A stretch of 64,000 nt of DNA. It comes from UBA8752 sp036159995. Its GTDB lineage: Bacteria; Bacteroidota; Bacteroidia; Flavobacteriales_D; Sanyastnellaceae. The stretch lies in assembly GCA_036159995.1 (NCBI GenBank), contig JAYYEI010000060.1:1-64000 (forward strand). The letters run 5' to 3'. This document shows positions 50,546-59,423 of this stretch, piece after piece; the stretch's first letter is position 1, and every line of letters begins with the position of its first letter. Below the pieces are notes generated by a model. It saw only the letters and a list, made by a program, of their open reading frames with translations. It had not been told where the DNA came from and searched no databases. The position numbers and the translations under genes were made by a program.

Positions 50546-51010
50546 TTACGCTCCGGTGATGGCCTTGCGCCAAGGCTCGTGCACCCGACAAACTTTGCCC
50601 GCTTTCGTGTCCCAACTGACAAGCGTCGTGGCGCCGCGAAAGGCGAGCCCGATCCGGTCCTCCTGCCCGCCGTGCAGGACGAAGCCCTCGTACTTGACGT
50701 GAATGCTCGAGTTGCCCATGCCGCTGGCCCCCACCCGGATGATGAGGCGGTCGCCCGGGGTGACTGGCTTCAGATAGTCCATCTCATTGCGCGCGACGAG
50801 CACACCGTGCTTCTCAAAGTCCCACTTCTCGGGGATGCACGCTTCGAACCAGGCGATCCGCGCTTCCTCCAGGAACGAGAAGTAGGTCGCGTTGTTGACG
50901 TGGCCGAAGAGGTCCATGTCGCTGTAGCGCAACGGCACCTCGAAGTCCACCACGGGGCCCATGGCCTCGAAGGGCTGATCCATCGGATTGGAGGGGTCGG
51001 AATTGGTCAT
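50546..51010 (-). CDS. Acyl-CoA thioesterase, hot-dog fold (4HBT family)
   Basis: The 154-residue protein (from ATG 51010; an in-frame ATG at 51043 adds 11 residues) has the 4-hydroxybenzoyl-CoA thioesterase signature FEVPLRYSDMDLFGHVNNATYFSFLEEARIAWF with the catalytic Asp in SDMD. It also has LVARNEMDYLKPVTPGDRL and a later FRGATTLVSWD strand. Family members hydrolyse acyl-CoA or acyl-ACP thioesters in the cytoplasm; substrate is unclear. It is convergent with susA (12-base gap). Confidence 0.87.
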   Translation of the reverse strand: MTNSDPSNPMDQPFEAMGPVVDFEVPLRYSDMDLFGHVNNATYFSFLEEARIAWFEACIPEKWDFEKHGVLVARNEMDYLKPVTPGDRLIIRVGASGMGNSSIHVKYEGFVLHGGQEDRIGLAFRGATTLVSWDTKAGKVCRVHEPWRKAITGA

Positions 51011-51139
51011 CTGGGGGTCAAATGCGGGGCGAATTTCGCCCATCGTCCGGGAACCCGCGCCATTCCTGCATTTCCGGGTTTTTCCAAAATTGACCCGGGT
51101 TTATTCACAAACTGCATAAAAATGCCCTGTAGGCCACTG

Positions 51140-51167
51140 TTGGCGCGGGATTTCGCATATACATTTG
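51140..51167 (+). promoter_or_regulatory. Promoter of the HU gene
   Basis: TTG at 51140-51142 and a perfect -7 element TACATTTG at 51160-51167 are 17 bases apart, the usual Bacteroidota layout. Transcription would begin about 20 bases before the HU start codon. The region just before the ATG is A-rich, without a Shine-Dalgarno sequence, as expected for this phylum. Confidence 0.7.
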
Positions 51168-51194
51168 AGCAGTTCACAACCCAATAAGAACATC

Positions 51195-51467
51195 ATGAAC
51201 AAATCTGAACTCCGTGATGCCATGGCCGAAGGCGCTGGCATCAGCAAGGCCGACGCCGGCCGCGCCCTCGACGCATTCATCGACGCCACCAGCAACGCCC
51301 TCAAGGGTGGAGAGCGTGTCGCTCTTGTGGGCTTCGGCTCCTTCTCCGTGACGCACCGCGAAGCTCGCAAGGGCCGCAACCCGCAGACCGGCAAGGAAAT
51401 CACCATCGCCGCCAAGAACGTGGTGAAGTTCAAGCCCGGTGCCGAGCTGAACGAGAAGGTCAAGTAA
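51195..51467 (+). CDS. hup: HU-family DNA-binding protein
   Basis: The 90-residue protein matches HU along its length: MNKSELRDAMAEGAGISKADA, the saddle VALVGFGSFSVTHREARKGRNPQTGKEI with the conserved G-F-GSF-V and RNPQTG arm tip, and the final KFKPGAELNEKVK. It bends DNA non-specifically and helps to compact the nucleoid. ATG 51195 gives the standard length; an in-frame start ten codons upstream would overlap the promoter. It has a strong promoter and terminator and stands alone. Confidence 0.97.
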   Translation: MNKSELRDAMAEGAGISKADAGRALDAFIDATSNALKGGERVALVGFGSFSVTHREARKGRNPQTGKEITIAAKNVVKFKPGAELNEKVK

Positions 51468-51486
51468 TCCTTCCCACAGAAGACAC

Positions 51487-51522
51487 AATCCCCGGACTGC
51501 CTCGTGCGGTCCGGGGATTTTC
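51487..51522 (+). terminator. Terminator of the HU gene
   Basis: AATCCCCGGAC (51487-51497) pairs perfectly with GTCCGGGGATT (51509-51519) over an 11-base loop, followed by TTT. It begins 20 bases after the stop codon. Confidence 0.88.
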
Positions 51523-51531
51523 TTTGCCTCC

Positions 51532-52215
51532 ATGGACGACCGCTACGCCCTCCTGTCCCCCTACCTCACCGAAGCGCGGAAGCAGCGCTTTGTGGACGTG
51601 CTCAGGCAACGGACGAATTGGGTCACGGCCGTCACGGAGGACCTGTTCGACCCGCACAACATCTCTGCCGTCCTGCGCAGCTGCGACGGGTTCGGCATCC
51701 AAGGCGCCCACATCATCGAGGTCAACAACCCGTATCGGGTGTCTCCCGGGGTCGCCAAGGGCGCAGCCAAATGGCTGGACATCGAGCGCCACACCGACAC
51801 CACCCATGCACTTCGGGACCTGAAGTCCCGCGGGTTTGCCATCTGTTGCACCACCCCACATACCGACGACACCACCCCTGAGGAGCTTCCCCTCGACCGG
51901 CCGGTCGCCTTGGTCTTCGGGTCGGAAGGACCGGGCATCACGGAGGCCGCGCGAGCGGAGGCCGATCACTTCGTCCGCATCCCCATGCACGGCTTCACGG
52001 AGAGCTTCAACATCTCGGTCGCCGCAGCCTTGACCCTCCAGACGGTCACCCGGCGGGTCCGGGCCTCCCACGACATCGATTGGCGCCTCCCCGAATCGGA
52101 GCATCCGCGCATCCTCGGGGATTGGGCCTCCCGCACGGTGAAGGATGCGCAGGGCCTCCTTGAGCGCCTCCGCTCCGGCGAGGTTCCGCCCTCTCCCCAC
52201 GTCGGCTCGGCATGA
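51532..52215 (+). CDS. trmH: TrmH-type RNA 2'-O-methyltransferase (SpoU family)
   Basis: The 227-residue protein has the three SPOUT motifs: NISAVLRSCDGFGIQ with the catalytic Arg, VALVFGSEGPGIT, and IPMHGFTESFNISVAAA. A C-terminal helical extension follows. This pattern fits tRNA (guanosine-18-2'-O)-methyltransferase TrmH better than the 23S rRNA enzyme RlmB, because the early region aligns with the TrmH N-terminal helices. It overlaps the MATE transporter gene by 4 bases (ATGA). Confidence 0.88.
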   Translation: MDDRYALLSPYLTEARKQRFVDVLRQRTNWVTAVTEDLFDPHNISAVLRSCDGFGIQGAHIIEVNNPYRVSPGVAKGAAKWLDIERHTDTTHALRDLKSRGFAICCTTPHTDDTTPEELPLDRPVALVFGSEGPGITEAARAEADHFVRIPMHGFTESFNISVAAALTLQTVTRRVRASHDIDWRLPESEHPRILGDWASRTVKDAQGLLERLRSGEVPPSPHVGSA

Positions 52216-53543
52216 CCCAGGACGCCCTGCAGACCGATTACCGGTCCATCCTGCGCCTCGCCCTGCCGGTCTCGGCCGGCACCTTCATGCAGTTCCTGGT
52301 CGTCCTGACCGACAACTATTTCCTGAGCCGGACCTCCGATGTCGCGCTCAATGGCGCCGGCAATGCGGGCGTCCTCTACATCACCCTCGCCATGATCGGT
52401 GCGGGATTCTGCAACACCGGACAAATCCTGATTGCCCGAAGGTTGGGCGAAGGCCGGATGGAGCAAACCCTCAGCATCCTGTCCACCGGACTCAGGGTGG
52501 CCGGAGTGGTGGGCCTCTGCCTCGTGCTCTTCGTCGCCCTCGGCTTGCAAGCCGGTTTCGTGGGCGTCTTCCGGGATGGGGAGACAGGCCGAGTCTTTGC
52601 GGAATTCATGGGCATCCGGAAATGGGGCTACCTGCCCTCTTTCCTCGTGATGATGCTCAATGCCTTCTTCATGGGGACGGCGCGCTCCCGGATCCTGATG
52701 TGGGCGATGATCACGACCGGAACCGTCAACGTCATCGGCGATGCCCTGCTCATCGAAGGCACAACGTGGATTCCCGCCATGGGGGCACGGGGAGCGGCGT
52801 GGGCCAGCCTCGCCGCGGAAAGCACCGGTCTCCTCGTCCTCATCGGCCATGCGGTTCGGCACCATGGCCAGGCCGTCTGGGCCTCCTCTCTGCTCGCCTG
52901 GGAACCGCTACGTGGCTGGTTCCAACTCGCCGCTCCGATGGTGGCGCAGCTGACCCTGACGCTCGGCACCTGGAGCCTGTTCTTCTTCTTGGTGGAGCAG
53001 GTTGGCGTGCTCGAGCTCAAGGTGAGCCACATCGCGCGCAACTTCTTCATGCTGGCCTTCGTGGTGTCCCAGGGCGTGCAGCAGACCACCCGGACGTTCG
53101 TGAGCGGCCTGCTCGGCGCTGGAAGGCAGGAGGAACTGCACGGAGTGATGCGCCGGCTCTTCATCGTCAATCTCTGCGGCATTTTCCTGATCGCCCACGG
53201 CGGGTTGTTCTACCCAAGCCTTCTGGCTTCCCCCTTCTTTGAAGATGCTGCCGGGCTCGAGGCAGCAGCCCGCACCCTGCCCGTCATCTTCTTTGCCATG
53301 CTGATCTACAGCGGAAGCTCGGTGATGCTGAGCACCATCCAAGGCAGTGGGCACACGCGCCCGGCCCTCGTCATCGAGGTCTCTGCCCTTGTGGTGTATA
53401 CGGCACTGGCCGTCACCCTGACCCTGATCCATCCTCAGCCGGTCTGGCGAATCTGGTGGGTGGAGTGGTCCTACTTCAGTGGCATCGGCCTTGGCTCAGC
53501 CCTCTTCCTCCTCCGTTGGGATTGGAAATCCAAGGTCCTCTGA
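52212..53543 (+). CDS. MATE-family efflux transporter
   Basis: The 443-residue protein has about twelve hydrophobic segments in two halves. The N-terminal half opens LRLALPVSAGTFMQFLVVLTDNYFLSR and includes GAGFCNTGQILIARRLGEGR, matching the MATE pattern in which the first helix is followed by a second with G-Q-A/GAR-LGEG. Substrate is unknown; MATE proteins export cationic compounds with Na+ or H+ coupling. Translation is coupled to trmH by a 4-base overlap. Confidence 0.88.
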   Translation: MTQDALQTDYRSILRLALPVSAGTFMQFLVVLTDNYFLSRTSDVALNGAGNAGVLYITLAMIGAGFCNTGQILIARRLGEGRMEQTLSILSTGLRVAGVVGLCLVLFVALGLQAGFVGVFRDGETGRVFAEFMGIRKWGYLPSFLVMMLNAFFMGTARSRILMWAMITTGTVNVIGDALLIEGTTWIPAMGARGAAWASLAAESTGLLVLIGHAVRHHGQAVWASSLLAWEPLRGWFQLAAPMVAQLTLTLGTWSLFFFLVEQVGVLELKVSHIARNFFMLAFVVSQGVQQTTRTFVSGLLGAGRQEELHGVMRRLFIVNLCGIFLIAHGGLFYPSLLASPFFEDAAGLEAAARTLPVIFFAMLIYSGSSVMLSTIQGSGHTRPALVIEVSALVVYTALAVTLTLIHPQPVWRIWWVEWSYFSGIGLGSALFLLRWDWKSKVL

Positions 53544-53577
53544 GGCCACGGACGGTGGCTACCTTCGCGCCGCATTC

Positions 53578-54546
53578 ATGATGACCTCCCGACTGCGCAT
53601 CGTCTTCTTCGGCACGCCCGATTTCGCGGAAGCCAGCCTCCGGGCCCTGGCGGCCTCGGACCACGAGGTTGTGGGGGTGGTAACGGCACCGGATCGCAAG
53701 GCCGGTCGGGGCCAGCAGCTGCAGCCCTGCCGGGTCAAGGAGGCCGCTCTGGAACTCGGCTTGCCCATCGCACAACCCGATAAGCTTCGCGCGCCTGAGT
53801 TCCTCGACCAACTCAAGGCTTGGCACGCCGACCTGTTCGCGGTGGTGGCCTTCCGCATGTTGCCGGAGGTCGTGTGGTCCATGCCGCCCAAGGGCACGGT
53901 CAACGTCCACGGCAGCCTGTTGCCCGACTTTCGGGGAGCGGCGCCCATCCAGCATGCCATTGCTGCCGGCGTGGAGCGGACGGGCGTCACCTCGTTCTTC
54001 ATCACCCGGGACATCGACACCGGTGGCCTGCTGCTCCAGCGCTCGACGCCGGTCACACCGCAGGACACAGCGGGCAGCGTCTACGGCCGGCTGATGAAGG
54101 AAGGCGCCGGCCTCATGGTCGACACGGCGGATGCCTTGGCCCAGGGTCCACTCGACGGCGTCCCCCAGGACGCTCTGCTCCGCGGCAATGAGCGCAACGC
54201 CCCCAAGTTGTTCCGGCAGGATGGGCGTGTCGACTGGCGGAAATCGCCTCGGGAAGTGGCGGACTTCATTCGGGGCATGACGCCATTCCCCGGTGCCTGG
54301 ACGACGCTCAATGGCGCCACCATGAAGATCAAGGAGCCCCGCCTCGCGGACTCCGCGCAAGAAGGTCCGGCCGGACTGGCTCCTGGCCAATGCCGGGTCG
54401 AGGACGACCGCTTCTGGGTCGGCACCTCCGGTGGCTGCCTCGAAATCGTGCAGGGCCAATTTGCAGGCAAGCCCTTCCTGCCGGTCATCGAGATCCTGCG
54501 CGGCTATCGCTTTCCTGTGGATTCGCTGGGAACCGACGGGCACTGA
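53578..54546 (+). CDS. fmt: Methionyl-tRNA formyltransferase
   Basis: The 322-residue protein shows the Fmt formyl-transfer core: RIVFFGTPDFAEASL, VVTAPDRKAGRGQQL, NVHGSLLPDFRGAAPIQHAI (catalytic Asn-His with the SLLP loop) and TSFFITRDIDTGGLLLQ. A C-terminal OB-like domain follows. It formylates initiator Met-tRNA. Tandem ATGs at 53578 and 53581 are equally possible; the upstream in-frame extension into the MATE gene has no homology. It is convergent with the mutase gene (7-base gap). Confidence 0.95.
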   Translation: MMTSRLRIVFFGTPDFAEASLRALAASDHEVVGVVTAPDRKAGRGQQLQPCRVKEAALELGLPIAQPDKLRAPEFLDQLKAWHADLFAVVAFRMLPEVVWSMPPKGTVNVHGSLLPDFRGAAPIQHAIAAGVERTGVTSFFITRDIDTGGLLLQRSTPVTPQDTAGSVYGRLMKEGAGLMVDTADALAQGPLDGVPQDALLRGNERNAPKLFRQDGRVDWRKSPREVADFIRGMTPFPGAWTTLNGATMKIKEPRLADSAQEGPAGLAPGQCRVEDDRFWVGTSGGCLEIVQGQFAGKPFLPVIEILRGYRFPVDSLGTDGH

Positions 54547-54553
54547 GGCCCTC

Positions 54554-57500
54554 TCACCCCTCCTGACTGTAGGCTTCGAGCAACAGGTCGAGAATGTCCG
54601 TGGCCGACTGAACCACGGGGGTTCCCGGGCCGAAAATGGCCGTGGCCCCAGAGTCATACAGGGCCGGATAGTCCTCCCGGGGAATCACGCCGCCCACGAC
54701 AATCAGCATGTCTTCCCGTCCATGGGCCTTCAAGGCCTTCACCAGGGCGGGGACCAACACGAGATGCCCGGCGGCCAAGGTGGACACGCCCACCACGTGG
54801 ACGTCGTTCTCGACGGCCTGTCGGGCCACTTCCTCCGGCGTCTGGAACAGGGAGCCCAGGTCCACGTCAAAACCGAGATCGGCAAAGGCGCTCGCGATCA
54901 CTTTGGCACCGCGGTCGTGGCCGTCCTGGCCCATCTTGGCAACGAGGATCCGAGGCTGTCTGCCCTCCATGTCCGCAAACCGTTTGGCTTTCTCCACCGC
55001 CATTCTGAATTCTTCCCGCTCACCGAGCTGTTTCCTGAAAATACCCCGCACCGGGCGAACCACGGGCACGTGGCGTCCGAAGACCCGCTCGAGCGCATCG
55101 GAAATCTCTCCCAGGGTGCACCGCACCCGAGCGGCCTCCACCGCCGCCTCGAGCAGATTGCCCCCGGATCGCGCCGCAGATTCTATGACGTCCAGCGCCT
55201 TCCGCACTTCCTCATCATTCCGAGAAGCCCGCAGGGAGGCGAGGCGCTCGAGCTGCCCCCGCAAAACCGCTTCGTGCTCGACCTTGAGGACCTCGAGGTT
55301 GTCGGGAGCCTGGCCGGTGAAGAGGTTGAGCCCGATGATGCGGTCCAGGCCGGCGTCAATCCGGGATTGCTTCTCCGCCGCTGCCGTCTCGATGCCCTGC
55401 ATGGGCAGACCGAGGTCAATGGCCCGCGGCATCCCTCCGGCCTTCTCCATCTCTTGGATAATGGCCTCGGCCCGCTCGATGAGGTCCTGGGTCCGTGCGG
55501 TCACCGTCTTGTCGCCTCCCAGCGGATCCACCCAACGGGTCGTGCCTGCTTCCTTCTGCAGGATCAGCTGGGTATTCCGGGCAATGCGGGCGGAATCTTC
55601 CGTTGGCAGGGCGATGGCTTCGTCCAGGGAATTGGTGTGCAGGCTTTGCGTGCCGCCCCAGGCGGCGGCTAAGGCTTCGATGGCCGTCCGGGAAACGTTG
55701 TTCAGCGGGTCCTGTTCCGTAAGCGTCCAACCGCTCGTCTGGCAATGGGTCCGCAACATCGATGAACGGGGATTCTTAGGATGGAACCGGGCCATGTGCC
55801 GGGCCCAGAGGACCCTTCCCGCACGGAGTTTGGCCACCTCCGTCACGAGGTCCATGCCGATTCCCCAGAAGAAACTGAGTCGCGGGGCGAACCGGTCCAC
55901 TTCCAATCCGGCTTCGATGCCCGCCTTCACGTAGGACAGGCCGTTGGCGATGGTGTAGGCCAACTCGAGCTCTGCCGTTGCGCCCGCCTCCTGCATGTGG
56001 TAACCCGAAATGCTGATCGAGTTGAACTTGGGCATGTTCGCCGCGGTGTAGGCGAAAATGTCGCTGATGATGCGCATGCTCGGAGACGGCGGGTAGATGA
56101 ACGTGTTCCGCACCATGAATTCCTTCAGGATGTCGTTCTGGATGGTTCCGGCGAGGTCGGCACCGGAAACGCCCTGTTCCTCGGCCGCCACGATGTAGAA
56201 GGCCATGATCGGCAACACGGCTCCATTCATGGTCATTGACACGCTCATCCGGTCGAGTGGAATGCCCTCGAACAGCCGCTTCATGTCCTCCACACTGTCG
56301 ATGGCCACGCCGGCCTTGCCCACATCGCCCGACACCCGGGGGTGATCGCTGTCGTAGCCGCGGTGGGTCGCCAGATCGAAGGCCACGCTCAATCCCTTCT
56401 GGCCTTCCGCCAAATTCTTCCGGTAGAACGCGTTGGAAGCCTCGGCAGTGCTGAACCCCGCGTATTGTCGAATGGTCCACGGACGCTGGGTGTACATGCT
56501 GGCATACGGCCCCCTCAGGTAGGGCGGATGTCCGGCCATGGCGGCCTCCTCGCCAGGGGCTTCCTCTCCGGGTTGCGGATTGTCCATCACGACGGGCTCG
56601 ACGGGCCCAGAAGCCTGTCCGGAGATGTCTCGGGAATGCTGGTTGCCCCACCCCGCCAGATGGCGGTCCACAGCGGTCATCATGGACTCGGCCAGCGCAT
56701 CCACCACGGGGGACACCAGGGCCCGCGGATGAACCAATCCGGACTCTTCCCTCAAGAGGTGCAGCGCATTGCGGGACCATTTGGCGGCATCCGGCAAATC
56801 GGTCACCGTTCCTTCGGGGTCCGGCCGGCCGACAGCCACGACATCCAAGCCCGACAACACACCGGCTGCCGAAGACGTGACCTGGCGGATCAGGTTGTCC
56901 CGACCGCAATCCGGAGACAGCCCACTGGCATCTGGAACAGCACGCAGGCGGGGCCAGGATCCGGCCTGCACCCGGTCGGCCACGAGCCGCTTGAGGGCTT
57001 CGGCCTGGGCGAGCGCCACCACAGGGTCTCGGTCCAGTGTCAAGTCGAGGCTGATGCGTCCGGCATCGCCCAACTCCTCGATGGCCTCCTCCAACGCCCG
57101 CATGACGAGGGCCAGCCTTTCCGAGCGGGTTCGGCCGGAGAAGGTGGCATCGGAAATCAAGCAGGCGCGCAGGTCGTTCCGATCGAGTGCATCCAGGGCG
57201 TGGCAATGGGCAGACAGATCTCCACCGGACCACCAGTCAAGCACCACTCCACCCCCGACGGGAAGGCCTGCGGGGTCCACGTTGGTCCCGAGGGCCGCGT
57301 CGTGGACCCATTCGATGTCGACGTACTCCCGGATGACCCCGTCGAGCCAGACCGCCGGGTGGTCGCACCCGATGAGCCGGATCGCTTCTGCCCCGCCGAT
57401 GAGGGCGGGCATCACGGCATCGGCGGAATGGACGTCTTCGGAAAGTTGCCAGGGTGCCGGCGACATGGGACGGACCGACTGGACCGTCCGATGGGGATGG

Positions 57501-57634
57501 TGGGCCGGGAGGACGATTTCCCCGTCGTCCAGCCGCACATGGGTCCGGGGAGGGTCCTCTCCCCGCCATGCGCTGACCACGGCTTGTGTCCATGACGGCC
57601 AACCGTCCTTGGGAGAAGGGGCTCCGGATTCCAT
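54554..57634 (-). CDS. mutB: Single-chain methylmalonyl-CoA mutase (MutA-like and MutB fused)
   Basis: One uninterrupted 1026-residue frame holds two parts. Residues 1-340 resemble the TIM barrel of the small subunit MutA (PWQLSEDVHSADAVMPALIGGAEAI and DLTLDRDPVVALAQAEAL), but without its C-terminal cobalamin-like domain. An acidic linker follows (GEEAPGEEAAMAGHP). From about residue 366 the full large subunit runs: RPWTIRQYAGFSTAEASNAF, LSVAFDLATHRGYDSDHPRV, ISISGYHMQEAGA and the B12 domain with DGHDRG (904-909; His906 would be the cobalt ligand), GVSTLAAGH and GGVIP. The enzyme interconverts succinyl-CoA and (R)-methylmalonyl-CoA. In most Bacteroidota mutA and mutB are separate genes. No meaB or epimerase gene is in the window. 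Confidence 0.88.
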   Translation of the reverse strand: MESGAPSPKDGWPSWTQAVVSAWRGEDPPRTHVRLDDGEIVLPAHHPHRTVQSVRPMSPAPWQLSEDVHSADAVMPALIGGAEAIRLIGCDHPAVWLDGVIREYVDIEWVHDAALGTNVDPAGLPVGGGVVLDWWSGGDLSAHCHALDALDRNDLRACLISDATFSGRTRSERLALVMRALEEAIEELGDAGRISLDLTLDRDPVVALAQAEALKRLVADRVQAGSWPRLRAVPDASGLSPDCGRDNLIRQVTSSAAGVLSGLDVVAVGRPDPEGTVTDLPDAAKWSRNALHLLREESGLVHPRALVSPVVDALAESMMTAVDRHLAGWGNQHSRDISGQASGPVEPVVMDNPQPGEEAPGEEAAMAGHPPYLRGPYASMYTQRPWTIRQYAGFSTAEASNAFYRKNLAEGQKGLSVAFDLATHRGYDSDHPRVSGDVGKAGVAIDSVEDMKRLFEGIPLDRMSVSMTMNGAVLPIMAFYIVAAEEQGVSGADLAGTIQNDILKEFMVRNTFIYPPSPSMRIISDIFAYTAANMPKFNSISISGYHMQEAGATAELELAYTIANGLSYVKAGIEAGLEVDRFAPRLSFFWGIGMDLVTEVAKLRAGRVLWARHMARFHPKNPRSSMLRTHCQTSGWTLTEQDPLNNVSRTAIEALAAAWGGTQSLHTNSLDEAIALPTEDSARIARNTQLILQKEAGTTRWVDPLGGDKTVTARTQDLIERAEAIIQEMEKAGGMPRAIDLGLPMQGIETAAAEKQSRIDAGLDRIIGLNLFTGQAPDNLEVLKVEHEAVLRGQLERLASLRASRNDEEVRKALDVIESAARSGGNLLEAAVEAARVRCTLGEISDALERVFGRHVPVVRPVRGIFRKQLGEREEFRMAVEKAKRFADMEGRQPRILVAKMGQDGHDRGAKVIASAFADLGFDVDLGSLFQTPEEVARQAVENDVHVVGVSTLAAGHLVLVPALVKALKAHGREDMLIVVGGVIPREDYPALYDSGATAIFGPGTPVVQSATDILDLLLEAYSQEG

Positions 57635-57673
57635 GCCGGCAAGTTAATCCGGGGCGCGGCCTAATTTCGGCCC

Positions 57674-58030
57674 ATGGACAGCCCGTCGAGCCCTCTCCAG
57701 CCCACGGTGGACGTTTCCGTGTTCGCCGCCTCGGATCTGCGAGCCGGGACCGTCCTCGAGGTGGAGCTCCTCGACCGGGCCCGGCGGCCGGCCTATGTGC
57801 TCCGCATTGACTTCGGCCCGTTGGGTATCCTGAAATCGACGGCCCAGATCACGGTGGACCACAGCCGAGAAGACCTCATCGGCCGGAAGGTGGTGGCCGT
57901 GGTCAACCTGCCCCCCAAGCAAGTCGGCCGGCACACGAGTCGATGCCTCGTCCTCGGAGCCGTCCACGGCCCGCATGTGGGCCTGCTGTCCGTCCCCGAT
58001 ACCGTACCCGACGGCACCCGAATCCGCTAA
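57674..58030 (+). CDS. csaA: CsaA-type tRNA-binding domain protein
   Basis: The 118-residue protein is a single OB-fold tRNA-binding domain: DLRAGTVLEVE, YVLRIDFGPLGILKSTAQI, VVAVVNLPPKQVGRHTSRCLVLG and LLSVPDTVPDG. The order and size match CsaA, a dimer with export-chaperone and tRNA-binding activity. It lies 39 bases from the divergent mutase gene and 4 bases before the HAD phosphatase gene, suggesting cotranscription with it. Confidence 0.9.
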   Translation: MDSPSSPLQPTVDVSVFAASDLRAGTVLEVELLDRARRPAYVLRIDFGPLGILKSTAQITVDHSREDLIGRKVVAVVNLPPKQVGRHTSRCLVLGAVHGPHVGLLSVPDTVPDGTRIR

Positions 58031-58034
58031 GACC

Positions 58035-58559
58035 ATGGAACCGGAACTCCCCACGCCCGCCTTGGGCAAGGCCATCCTGCTGGACCGCGACGGCATCATC
58101 AACCACGACCCCGGTGACTACACCACGTCGGTCGACGAATTCCACATCCTGCCCACGGTCCTCGATGCCCTGAAGCAATGGAAATCGGCCGGATACAAGC
58201 TCATCCTGATCACCAACCAGGGAGGCATCGCCAAGGGACGCTACGGGCATCGCGAAGTCAGTGAGATCCACGCCGTTCTCCAGTCCGCTTGTGAGGCGGT
58301 GGGCGCCCCCCTTGACGACATCTTCTACAGCCCCCACCACCCGGACTACGGGGCCAGCTTGAGCCGCAAACCGGGGTCGCTCATGGTCGAAAAGGCCCTG
58401 GCGAAGCACCGGCTGGACCCGAAAGCCTGCTGGATGTTTGGTGACAAGGCCCGGGACATCGAGTGCGCCCTCGGGGCGGGCGTCCGTCACGGCGTCCTCG
58501 TCGAACCCAATGCGCCTCTCGGACAATGGACCTCCCTGCCGCTGGGTGGGCGGGGTTAA
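58035..58559 (+). CDS. HAD-IIIA phosphatase, GmhB/histidinol-phosphatase-like
   Basis: From ATG 58035 the 174-residue protein has the HAD nucleophile motif LLDRDGIINHDPGDY (Asp17, Asp19), motif II LILITNQGGIAKGRYG, RKPG and the acidic motif MFGDKARDIECALGAG. It belongs with D,D-heptose-1,7-bisphosphate phosphatase (GmhB) and histidinol-phosphatase. The zinc-binding loop of classic GmhB, with several Cys between the HHP and RKP motifs, is replaced by SPHHPDYGASLSRKPG without Cys. A sugar-phosphate phosphatase is likely; the exact substrate is open. It starts 4 bases after csaA and is followed by an aminotransferase gene. Confidence 0.8.
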   Translation: MEPELPTPALGKAILLDRDGIINHDPGDYTTSVDEFHILPTVLDALKQWKSAGYKLILITNQGGIAKGRYGHREVSEIHAVLQSACEAVGAPLDDIFYSPHHPDYGASLSRKPGSLMVEKALAKHRLDPKACWMFGDKARDIECALGAGVRHGVLVEPNAPLGQWTSLPLGGRG

Positions 58560-58571
58560 CTTTGTGGCGTC

Positions 58572-59423
58572 TTGCCCCACATTCTCCACAACGGCCAACT
58601 GCTCCCGGATTCCTCGGGGGTCCCCATTCGGAACCGGGGATTCCTCTTTGCGGACGGCATTTTCGAGACGATCCGCATTGCCCATGGCAGGCCATTGTTC
58701 CTGGACGATCACCACAAGCGCATCCGGGAAGGGCTCAAGGCCCACCGCATCGATGCCCCGCTCGGCTTCACGCCGGCAAGCATGGAACAAGACATCCGCA
58801 CCCTGCTGGATGCCGAGGGCATCACCGGTGGCGCCCGTGTCCGCCTCAACCTGACGCGCAGTGGGGATGGGTTCTACACACCCGAGGACAGCGCGCTGGA
58901 TGAAATCATGGTGGCCGCGCCGGTGGACACGGAAGGCTATGTGCTCAACGACAAGGGATGGTCGACGGACATCTATCCCGAAATGAAGTGCACGCCGAAC
59001 CATCTCTCGCGGTTCAAGAACATCGCCTCCAACCTGTACGTGCAAAGCGGCATCTGGGCCCGGGCCAATGGCCTCGACACCGCCCTCATCCAGAATGACC
59101 GGATGGGCATCATCGAAGGCACATCCTCGAACCTCTTTCTCGTCTCCAATGGGGTCCTCTACACACCAGGCATCGACTCCGGTGCCACTGCCGGCGTCTT
59201 GCGCACGCAGGTCATCAATCTCGCCCTTGCCTCGGGCATGAAGGTGTATGAATGCAACCTCACGCCGCAGAATCTGCTCGTGGCCGACGAGGTCTTCCTG
59301 ACCAATGTCGTGCAGGGATTGCGCTGGGTCGGCAGCTACAGGACCAAGCGCTATTTCAACGGAGCCACCACCGAACTCGTGGATCGGCTCAACCGCCACA
59401 TCCTCTCGGAGATTCAGGCCTGA
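58572..59423 (+). CDS. Class IV aminotransferase (BCAT, D-amino-acid transaminase or aminodeoxychorismate lyase type)
   Basis: The 283-residue protein has the fold type IV layout: RGFLFADGIFETIRI at the start, LFLDDHHKRIREGLK, a likely PLP lysine in HLSRFKNIASNLYVQ, the phosphate-binding Glu in GIIEGTSSNLFLV, and TAGVLRTQVINLA. Substrate is not evident; with folP in the region an aminodeoxychorismate lyase role is possible, but so is branched-chain transamination. The start is TTG at 58572, because no ATG is available before the conserved NRGFLFADG. It overlaps the end of the convergent permease by 10 bases. Confidence 0.82.
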   Translation: MPHILHNGQLLPDSSGVPIRNRGFLFADGIFETIRIAHGRPLFLDDHHKRIREGLKAHRIDAPLGFTPASMEQDIRTLLDAEGITGGARVRLNLTRSGDGFYTPEDSALDEIMVAAPVDTEGYVLNDKGWSTDIYPEMKCTPNHLSRFKNIASNLYVQSGIWARANGLDTALIQNDRMGIIEGTSSNLFLVSNGVLYTPGIDSGATAGVLRTQVINLALASGMKVYECNLTPQNLLVADEVFLTNVVQGLRWVGSYRTKRYFNGATTELVDRLNRHILSEIQA

